A DNA stretch of 9,298 nucleotides from Hyphomicrobiales bacterium (GTDB taxonomy: Bacteria; Pseudomonadota; Alphaproteobacteria; Rhizobiales; Aestuariivirgaceae). Of the stretch, positions 1 to 5,431 are shown piece after piece. The translations under genes and the position numbers were made by a program. The notes under the pieces are model-generated. The model searched no databases and was not told the DNA's origin. It saw only the letters and a program-made list of their open reading frames with translations. The stretch spans positions 1 to 9,298 of the forward strand of contig JAMOMM010000337.1 in the NCBI GenBank assembly GCA_027067085.1, written 5' to 3'. Every line of letters begins with the position of its first letter. Position 1 is the stretch's first letter.

Positions 1-1281
1 TTTATAAACGCTCAGATTGTTGACCCCTCACAAAACCTAAACGAAAATGGTGGCATATGCTTTGAAGACGGACGCATTGTTGCCGTCGGCAAAAAAGTAA
101 CGCCGCAAACGGTTGGCGCTGGCACAAAAATTATCGACTGTAAGGGAAAATCGCTTTTCCCCGGTTTGGTTGATATGTGTGTTTACACGGGTGAACCTGG
201 TACTGAATATCGCGAAACCTTAGCAACTGCCTCGCAAGCTGCTGCCGCTGGCGGTGTAACAACAATGATTGTTATGCCCAACACAACGCCCGTGATTGAT
301 GATGCAGCCATTGTTGATTATGTTTTACGGCGTGCGCGTGACACGGCAAGCGTTCGTGTTGCCCCAATGGCCTCCATCACAAAAGGCCTTGAGGGCACGG
401 CAATGACTGAGTACGGCTTGCTAAAAGAAGCTGGCGCCGTAGCCATTACCGATGGCTTACATGGCGTTAAAGATGCTTCGTTGCTTCGCACCGCCATGTC
501 TTATGCCAATACCTTTGATATGTTGCTGGTTCAGCATGTGGAAGAAAAGAGCCTTGCCAATGGTGTGATGAATGCTGGAGAACGCGCCACTCGGTTGGGC
601 TTATCTGGCATCCCTGCCCTTGCAGAAACCATCATGCTAGAACGCGATTTACGTTTGGTAGAAATGACAGGTGCTCGCTATCACGCATCACAAATTTCAT
701 GCTCTGCTTCACTTGATGTGATGCGCCGAGCCAAGGCCAATGGTCTTCCCGTTTCTTGTGGTGTGTCGGTTAATCACCTGACGCTAAACGAAAATGACAT
801 TGGCGCATATCGGACATTCTTTAAACTTTCCCCACCACTTCGCGGTGAAGATGAGCGCCGTGCGTTGGTTGAAGGGGTGGAAGATGGAACTATCGACATC
901 ATCGTGTCTGGTCATAACCCGCAAAGTGCCGATACCAAACGTTTGCCTTTTGCTGAAGCAGCATTTGGGGCGATAGGTTTAGAAACCTTGTTTTCTGCTG
1001 CTTTGTCGCTGGTTCATTCTGGGGATCTATCGTTAAAACGTTTGATTGAATCAGTTTCTTGCACACCAGCTGCAATACTTGATCTAGAAGCTGGAAGCCT
1101 TTCTCCGGGCCGACCTGCCGATTTCATCGTCGCCAACCTTGAAACGTCATGGATGGTGGAAGATGAAAAACTTCATTCAATATCGAAAAACTCTCCTTTT
1201 GAGCACCGTTCATTAGAGGGACGGATTTGTGAAACAGTTGTTGCAGGCCGCAGCGTCTTTAGTTACGATCAGACCCTATGA
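1..1281 (+). CDS. pyrC: Dihydroorotase-like protein, non-catalytic PyrC' type (5' end outside window)
   Basis: The reading frame is open from base 1, so the gene begins upstream; 426 residues are visible and probably only about ten are missing. The amidohydrolase fold is clear: an N-terminal DPSQ segment, the PGLVDM strand end, VNHLTLNENDIGAYRTF, LSPPLRGEDERRALV and a KRLPFAEA...GLET segment. The residues for catalysis are not: the HxH metal pair after PGLVDM is Cys-Val-Tyr (178-186), the ligand His of the HvST motif is Gln (691-693), and the Asp of the DHAPH-type motif is Gly in SGHNPQ (910-912). The His at 535-537 remains. Alphaproteobacterial PyrC proteins next to plsY commonly lack the HxH. 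In Pseudomonas such inactive homologues (PyrC') are structural partners of aspartate transcarbamoylase PyrB. I infer the same role, with pyrB probably just upstream. The stop overlaps the plsY start (ATGA). A functional dihydroorotase is unlikely from these residues. Confidence 0.85.
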   Translation, partial: FINAQIVDPSQNLNENGGICFEDGRIVAVGKKVTPQTVGAGTKIIDCKGKSLFPGLVDMCVYTGEPGTEYRETLATASQAAAAGGVTTMIVMPNTTPVIDDAAIVDYVLRRARDTASVRVAPMASITKGLEGTAMTEYGLLKEAGAVAITDGLHGVKDASLLRTAMSYANTFDMLLVQHVEEKSLANGVMNAGERATRLGLSGIPALAETIMLERDLRLVEMTGARYHASQISCSASLDVMRRAKANGLPVSCGVSVNHLTLNENDIGAYRTFFKLSPPLRGEDERRALVEGVEDGTIDIIVSGHNPQSADTKRLPFAEAAFGAIGLETLFSAALSLVHSGDLSLKRLIESVSCTPAAILDLEAGSLSPGRPADFIVANLETSWMVEDEKLHSISKNSPFEHRSLEGRICETVVAGRSVFSYDQTL

Positions 1282-1913
1282 TTGAAACTTTGCTTTTATT
1301 TTTTGCCTTTGGTTACTTATTTGGGTCCGTTCCTTTTGGTTTACTCATTACCAAACTAGGCGGACACGGCGATATACGCGATATTGGTTCCCATAGTATT
1401 GGTGCAACTAATGTTTTACGTACTGGTTCCAAAAAGCTGGCAGTGGCAACGTTGTTGGCCGACGTTCTTAAAGGTGCCATTCCTGTTCTTATCGCCATTC
1501 ACTTTTCTGGCCATTTTTCTGGAATGGAAGCAGGGGCTGCGGCAGGTTTTGGCGCTTTCATTGGTCATATTTTCCCTGTTTGGTTGAAATTTAAGGGCGG
1601 TAAAGGCGTTGCGACTTATCTGGGCGTACTATTTGGGTTTTACTGGCCCTTAGCTTTTGTCTTTATCGCGGTTTGGCTCACCACCGCTTACTTCAAAAAA
1701 ATATCGTCTCTATCGGCATTGGTTGCCTGTTATGTCGTCGCCTTCACGGGATACTTTATATCAGGTTTGCATATGGCCATTTTTCTTGGTTTACTCGCGG
1801 TGATTATCTTCATTGCTCATCGCGAAAATATTTCGCGACTGTTGGCGGGAACCGAATCTAAGATTTCCTTTGGTTCCTCAAAGTCCAAAGATGGCAAACA
1901 AAGTAAAACATGA
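1278..1913 (+). CDS. plsY: Acyl-phosphate:glycerol-3-phosphate acyltransferase PlsY
   Basis: This integral inner-membrane enzyme transfers an acyl chain from acyl-phosphate (made by PlsX) to glycerol-3-phosphate, giving lysophosphatidate, the first step of phospholipid synthesis. The 211-residue product has the family motifs in order: GSVPFG near residue 16, a glycine-loop segment ending IGATNVLRTG (37-50), GHIFPVWLKFKGGKGVAT (96-113) and HRENISRLLAGTE (181-193), separated by hydrophobic segments. The C-terminal tail of about 18 residues is polar and lysine/serine rich, probably cytoplasmic. An oddity is GSHSIGATN where the family usually reads GSGNIGATN. The start overlaps the pyrC-like stop by ATGA and the end overlaps dprA in the same way, so the three genes are probably coupled. 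No strong Shine-Dalgarno precedes the start, which fits re-initiation. Confidence 0.95.
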   Translation: MIETLLLFFAFGYLFGSVPFGLLITKLGGHGDIRDIGSHSIGATNVLRTGSKKLAVATLLADVLKGAIPVLIAIHFSGHFSGMEAGAAAGFGAFIGHIFPVWLKFKGGKGVATYLGVLFGFYWPLAFVFIAVWLTTAYFKKISSLSALVACYVVAFTGYFISGLHMAIFLGLLAVIIFIAHRENISRLLAGTESKISFGSSKSKDGKQSKT

Positions 1914-3031
1914 ACACGGAGACGTTAAGCTTCCAAGAAAAACGCGATTGGCTGCGGCTGATCCGAAGTGAAAATGTCGGACCTGTTACCTTTTTCAAAC
2001 TAATTGCAAAATTTGGCAGCGCTCGTGAGGCCTTACACGCCCTGCCCGACATATCGGCTCGTGGTGGTTTAAAAAGACCTATCAAATTATGCGAGGTTGA
2101 AACCGCCGAACGCGAACTTGAATATGCTGAGCAGATTGGCGCAACATTGATTGCCGCTTGCGAGCCTCATTTTCCAGCGCTGTTAAAGCAAATTGACGGA
2201 TCACCACCTGTTATTTACACAAAAGGTCAAGCTAGCTTGTTTGATCGGCCCAGCGTCGCTCTTGTCGGTTCTCGGAACGCTTCTGCTGTTGGTCGCAACT
2301 TTTCACGTACTTTAGCAAGTGAATTGGGTGAAGCAGGGTTTGTCACCGTTTCAGGTTTAGCGCGCGGTATAGATACCAGTGTCCATCAAGCCAGCATTAA
2401 AACAGGCACCATTGGCGTTATTGCAGGCGGTATTGATATTTTTTATCCGCCTGAGAACCGAGACTTGCAAAATAGTATGTGCGAATCAGGTTTGGTGGTA
2501 ACTGAGATGCCAGCTGGAACACGCCCGCAAGCGCGGCACTTCCCACGGCGCAACCGCATTATTTCTGGCTTATGTGTGGCGACCATTGTTGTTGAAGCGG
2601 CAACCCGTTCTGGTTCGCTTATCACGGCGCGGTTGGCCAATGAGCAAGGCCGCGAAGTTTTTGCCGTTCCCGGCTCGCCAATGGACCCGCGTGCTGGCGG
2701 CACCAATAAACTCATTCAAGATGGCGCGACGATTATCACATCAACCCAAGATGTCATCAATGCCCTTGAGCAGCTGGGCAACCGCCACGTTAAAGAAACT
2801 GATTTGTTTGGTGGGGTTGCCGAAGAGGATGACTTTGTCATGATGGATGATGATGTCGCGGTAGATATTCACCAACAAGTCACATCATTGCTCAGCCCCA
2901 CACCAACATCTATTGATGATTTGGTTAGAGAAACAGGGGCCAGTGTTCAGGCTGTACAATCAGTTCTGTTAGAGCTTGATTTAGCTGGGCGCTTGGAGCG
3001 CCATACGGGACATCGTGTTTCTATTGTTTAA
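1910..3031 (+). CDS. dprA: DNA-processing protein DprA (Smf)
   Basis: DprA binds incoming single-stranded DNA and loads RecA during natural transformation; it is also widespread in bacteria not known to be competent. The 373 residues fit the long three-part form: an N-terminal SAM-like helical region (about 8-60), a Rossmann-like core (about 75-290) and a C-terminal winged-helix domain (about 320-373). Core motifs are ALVGSRNAS (117-125), SGLARGID (148-155), the FPRRNRIISGL segment (211-221), GSLITA (235-240) and AVPGSPMDPRAGGTNKLI (252-269). An acidic linker (about 305-319) precedes the winged helix. The start overlaps the plsY stop (ATGA) and has no convincing Shine-Dalgarno, so coupling is likely. 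It ends 17 bases before the convergent XRE-cupin gene; topA, its usual downstream neighbour in Rhizobiales, is absent. Confidence 0.95.
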   Translation: MNTETLSFQEKRDWLRLIRSENVGPVTFFKLIAKFGSAREALHALPDISARGGLKRPIKLCEVETAERELEYAEQIGATLIAACEPHFPALLKQIDGSPPVIYTKGQASLFDRPSVALVGSRNASAVGRNFSRTLASELGEAGFVTVSGLARGIDTSVHQASIKTGTIGVIAGGIDIFYPPENRDLQNSMCESGLVVTEMPAGTRPQARHFPRRNRIISGLCVATIVVEAATRSGSLITARLANEQGREVFAVPGSPMDPRAGGTNKLIQDGATIITSTQDVINALEQLGNRHVKETDLFGGVAEEDDFVMMDDDVAVDIHQQVTSLLSPTPTSIDDLVRETGASVQAVQSVLLELDLAGRLERHTGHRVSIV

Positions 3032-3048
3032 GCGCTTACTATCTGGCA

Positions 3049-3630
3049 CTAAATACCAACGGGCCGCATGACCAACACCATGGTTGCATGTGCGTCTTGA
3101 TCTGAAATATTAGTAATTGAATGGGATTCGTCACCGCGATAACGTAGAGATTCGCCCTGTTTGACTTGTTTTGTTTCTCCACCACAAGTAACCGACAATA
3201 TACCCTTGGTGACATAAAGGTGTTCGATCGTGCCGCCCTGATGGGGATCTGAAACCAAAACGCCGCCTGCTTTGGCGTTAAAGTCATACCATTGGATATG
3301 CTCAACTAAATTAAGCGGTCCAATGATTGCAAGTCTACACAATCCATCTTCGCTCTCTAGAATAGGAATAGCCGTTTTGGCTTGATGCTCGATAAAGTTG
3401 GCGACGTTGGTTTGTTTGAGAACTTCATCAACGGTCGTATCGAGTGCTTTTGATAGTTTTTGGACAGTGCCAACGGTGGGGTTGGTTTCATTGCGCTCTA
3501 TTTGGGAAATAATCGACTTTGCCACACCTGACTGTTCGGACAAATCACCCAGTGACATATTATAGGCTTTACGCAATCTTTGGATAGCATTGCCTAGTTC
3601 CGGTCCAATGTCTTGCTTGGGCTTTTTCAT
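3049..3630 (-). CDS. XRE-family regulator with C-terminal cupin domain, SutR-like
   Basis: The 193-residue protein joins an N-terminal helix-turn-helix (about 12-70; LSEQSGVAKSIISQIERNE is the recognition region) to a cupin sensor domain (about 115-190). Cupin motif 1 is PHQGGTIEHLYVTKG (His130, Glu136, His137) and motif 2 is around GDESHSITN (His170), so metal or small-ligand binding is plausible. The closest protein I recall is E. coli SutR (YdcN), a regulator of sulfur-use genes, which shares the QIERNE..PTV segment and the PHxxGxIEH cupin motif. The start ATG shares one base with the metZ stop (TAATG on the minus strand), and GGGGAG lies 8 bases upstream (3639-3644), so it is the last gene of the rhodanese-metZ operon. 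I infer that it regulates this operon in response to a sulfur or methionine-pathway metabolite; the ligand is unknown. Confidence 0.88.
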   Translation of the reverse strand: MKKPKQDIGPELGNAIQRLRKAYNMSLGDLSEQSGVAKSIISQIERNETNPTVGTVQKLSKALDTTVDEVLKQTNVANFIEHQAKTAIPILESEDGLCRLAIIGPLNLVEHIQWYDFNAKAGGVLVSDPHQGGTIEHLYVTKGILSVTCGGETKQVKQGESLRYRGDESHSITNISDQDAHATMVLVMRPVGI

Positions 3631-4802
3631 TACAACATCTCCCCGTTTAAATCTGCAATCAAATCTTCCACATCTTCCAAGCCAACGGACAAGCGAAGAG
3701 TTGATTCGGTGATGCCCATCTCGGCACGCGCCTCCTCATCAACAGCGCGGTGAGTTGTGCTGGCGGGATGAGTTATCAGAGATTTAGAATCACCTAAATT
3801 ATTTGAAATATCAATCACGGTGAGGTTTCGCATCAGATCAAAGGCTGATTGTTTGCCGCCCTTAACTTCAAATGCTAACAATGTGCCACCACCAGACATC
3901 TGTTTTTTATAAAGATCATTTTGCGGGTGGGATGGCAATGCAGGGTACAAAACTTTGCTAATCTCTGGATGACTTTCAAGTGCTGTCGCAATTTCCAGTG
4001 CAGCTTGAGATTGGGCGTTCACCCGCAACTTCAATGTTTCCAAACCTTTGAGCATTACCCAAGCGTTGAACGGAGACAATGATGGCCCTGTGTGGCGTAG
4101 CATTGGTTTTAATTGATCCTCTTTAAATTTTTCGCTCGAAAGAATTGCCCCACCTAAAACGCGGCCCTGCCCGTCAATATGCTTAGTGCCAGAATAAACG
4201 ACAATATCGGCACCCATTTCCATAGGCTTTTGCAGGACTGGTGTTGCAAAAACATTGTCGACAACCAAAAGAGAATTTGCATTGTGAGCAATGTCAGCTA
4301 CGGCTTGAATATCAATGAGTTCCAGCGTGGGATTAGATGGTGTTTCTAAAAAGAAAGCTTTGGTATTTGGTTTGACTGCGGCCTGCCAAGCGGCAAGGTC
4401 TGTACCGTCAACCAAAGTGAAATCAACGCCGAATCGCGGGAATATATTGGTTATGACTTGATAGCATGAGCCAAACAACGCCTTGGCAGCAACAATGTGA
4501 TCGCCAGCTTTTAGATGGCTTGAAAGCGCGCCCCAAACAGCCGCCATACCGCTGGCTGTACCGTAACATGCCTCTGCGCCTTCCAGTAAGCGCAATCGTT
4601 CCTCAAACATTTCAACGGTTGGGTTGCCATAACGGCCATAAACAAAACCTTCATCATCACCATTAAATCGCGCTTGCGCTATTTCAGCACTGTCATAACA
4701 AAACCCTGACGTGAGGTACAACGCTTCTGCTGTTTCCCCATGCTGAGAACGGTTCAATCCGCCACGTACCAATTTTGTTGATTCACCCCAATTATCTGAC
4801 AT
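3630..4802 (-). CDS. metZ: O-succinylhomoserine sulfhydrylase MetZ
   Basis: This PLP enzyme of the Cys/Met metabolism family (gamma-family, with MetB and MetC) combines O-succinylhomoserine with sulfide to give homocysteine, the direct sulfhydrylation route to methionine. The 390 residues are full length. Visible motifs: YGRYGNPT (55-62), GTASGMAAVW (81-90), ETPSNPT (153-159), VDNVFATP (181-188), the PLP lysine Lys207 in VVYSGTKHIDGQGRVLGG, and the C-terminal SLITHPASTTH (341-351) and LRLSVGLED. The HIDGQGR sequence after the lysine is typical of MetZ as opposed to MetB or MetC. It is the middle gene of a minus-strand operon: 33 bases after the rhodanese stop and overlapping the regulator start by one base. 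Only a weak AAAAGGG lies upstream, about 11 bases from the ATG. The succinyl versus acetyl substrate is assigned from family resemblance. Confidence 0.93.
   Translation of the reverse strand: MSDNWGESTKLVRGGLNRSQHGETAEALYLTSGFCYDSAEIAQARFNGDDEGFVYGRYGNPTVEMFEERLRLLEGAEACYGTASGMAAVWGALSSHLKAGDHIVAAKALFGSCYQVITNIFPRFGVDFTLVDGTDLAAWQAAVKPNTKAFFLETPSNPTLELIDIQAVADIAHNANSLLVVDNVFATPVLQKPMEMGADIVVYSGTKHIDGQGRVLGGAILSSEKFKEDQLKPMLRHTGPSLSPFNAWVMLKGLETLKLRVNAQSQAALEIATALESHPEISKVLYPALPSHPQNDLYKKQMSGGGTLLAFEVKGGKQSAFDLMRNLTVIDISNNLGDSKSLITHPASTTHRAVDEEARAEMGITESTLRLSVGLEDVEDLIADLNGEML
3639..3644 (-). promoter_or_regulatory. Ribosome binding site of the XRE-cupin gene
   Basis: GGGGAG on the minus strand lies inside the 3' end of metZ, 8 bases before the ATG at 3630. 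It fixes the start and indicates that the regulator is translated from the metZ message. Confidence 0.6.
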
Positions 4803-4835
4803 GTTTTCTTAAACCCTTTTCTAACTCTGTATCTT

Positions 4836-5228
4836 TTAACTTTGAATCCATGGAAGGCCAGCAACTTTCCAGCCTCCGATTGTGCCGCGATGCCCTAACC
4901 CGTCCCTATCGCCTTCAAAGCCTTCTGCAACGTTGTAGCAGTTCTTATAACCAGCTGCGTTCAACTCATGTGCAGCACTGGCCGAGCGAATACCAGACCG
5001 ACAAATCAAATAGATATGAGCATCTTTTGGAATGCCAAATCCGCTAAAATTCTCTACGAAATTTGGCGCGTCTGGCGTTGGGGGCCACGGAATGCGGACC
5101 AAACCATCAATGGCTGGAATGCCAACATAAGACCATTCAGCAGGTGTGCGCACGTCTACAAGCACAGCCCCTTCTTGTTCTGACAACGCTTTAAACGTGT
5201 CAGCAGGACTAATATCACCGCTATACAT
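4836..5228 (-). CDS. Single-domain rhodanese-like sulfurtransferase
   Basis: Rhodaneses carry sulfane sulfur on an active-site cysteine as a persulfide. The 130-residue protein is one rhodanese domain: VLVDVRTPAEW (22-32), the active loop CRSGIRS with Cys76, then AGY..CYNVAEGFEGD (92-107) and a conserved tail GHRGT.GGWK.AGLPW (112-127). The CRSGxRS loop has the six-residue form of sulfur-specific rhodaneses. There is no signal peptide, so it should be cytoplasmic. It is the first gene of the rhodanese-metZ-regulator operon, with GGAGG 5 bases before its ATG. I recall alphaproteobacterial homologues with the same tail near metZ; a role in supplying or buffering reduced sulfur for homocysteine synthesis is inference from this context. 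Confidence 0.9.
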   Translation of the reverse strand: MYSGDISPADTFKALSEQEGAVLVDVRTPAEWSYVGIPAIDGLVRIPWPPTPDAPNFVENFSGFGIPKDAHIYLICRSGIRSASAAHELNAAGYKNCYNVAEGFEGDRDGLGHRGTIGGWKVAGLPWIQS

Positions 5229-5233
5229 TCAAA

Positions 5234-5238
5234 CCTCC
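5234..5238 (-). promoter_or_regulatory. Ribosome binding site of the rhodanese gene
   Basis: A perfect GGAGG on the minus strand lies 5 bases before the ATG at 5228. It is the best Shine-Dalgarno in the window and supports this start. Confidence 0.7.
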
Positions 5239-5267
5239 ATACCAATTTCGCTCAAACCTTATTGATC

Positions 5268-5299
5268 GTTCTTTATAAAGAACTTCAGTTCTTATAAAC
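5268..5299. promoter_or_regulatory. Tandem palindromic operator of the rhodanese-metZ operon
   Basis: A perfect 16-base palindrome GTTCTTTATAAAGAAC (5268-5283) is followed by a related imperfect copy GTTCTTATAAAC (5288-5299); the left half-sites start 20 bases apart, about two helical turns. The second element covers the predicted minus-strand -10 box and the first covers the predicted start site, the placement expected of a repressor operator. The local XRE-cupin regulator is the obvious candidate to bind here, by inference only. The same bases transcribed would also form a small hairpin (GAAC-TGAA-GTTC). Confidence 0.55.
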
Positions 5300-5318
5300 G
5301 AGAAACGGCATCTTGCAA
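5291..5318 (-). promoter_or_regulatory. Predicted sigma-70 type promoter of the rhodanese-metZ-regulator operon
   Basis: On the minus strand, TTGCAA (5318-5313) and TATAAG (5296-5291, five of six with consensus) are separated by 16 bases. Transcription would start near 5284 and give a leader of about 55 bases. I found no other comparable pair in this intergenic region on this strand. Confidence 0.45.
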
Positions 5319-5346
5319 TGGGTAAAACTTAAATTTCACAATTCGA

Positions 5347-5356
5347 TGACATGTCA
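5347..5356. repeat. TGACATGTCA palindrome with a downstream CATGTCA copy
   Basis: A perfect 10-base palindrome lies 76 bases upstream of the amine oxidase start. Its right half CATGTCA (5350-5356) recurs at 5385-5391 as CATGTCATTG, 35 bases downstream. It may be a regulator site for the amine oxidase promoter; the length is short enough for chance. Confidence 0.25.
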
Positions 5357-5421
5357 CATTGACGTAAGCCCATTCAACATCCAGCATGTCATTGTTTTTA
5401 AGAATCAATTTTGACAAATGT

Positions 5422-5425
5422 GGGG
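5422..5425 (+). promoter_or_regulatory. Probable ribosome binding site deciding the amine oxidase start
   Basis: GGGG lies 6 bases upstream of the ATG at 5432. The frame is also open from a TTG at 5411 and a GTG at 5420, but this purine run favours the ATG, and the signal peptide is complete from there. Confidence 0.45.
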
Positions 5426-5431
5426 CTTTTA

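Noticed and set aside
166..168. TTG as a start codon for the pyrC-like gene
   Set aside because: The frame is open to base 1 and the upstream residues match the N-terminal part of the dihydroorotase fold, so this TTG is the Leu of PGLVDM and the gene starts outside the window.
3030..3060. Bidirectional terminator between dprA and the XRE-cupin gene
   Set aside because: Only an 8-base AAGCGCTT palindrome and a 6-pair hairpin with wobble pairs are visible, neither followed by a T run.
4803..4835. Separate promoter or riboswitch directly before metZ
   Set aside because: The gap is only 33 bases, AT rich, with no -35/-10 pair and no room for a known riboswitch; operon transcription explains it.
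5268..5291. LexA (SOS) box made of the GTTC and GAAC elements
   Set aside because: Alphaproteobacterial LexA sites are direct repeats GTTC-N7-GTTC; here the GTTC copies are 16 bases apart and the arrangement is palindromic.
5411..5431. TTG (5411) or GTG (5420) as an earlier start of the amine oxidase
   Set aside because: The ATG at 5432 has GGGG 6 bases upstream and begins a normal signal peptide; the extra residues would only lengthen it before the positive region.
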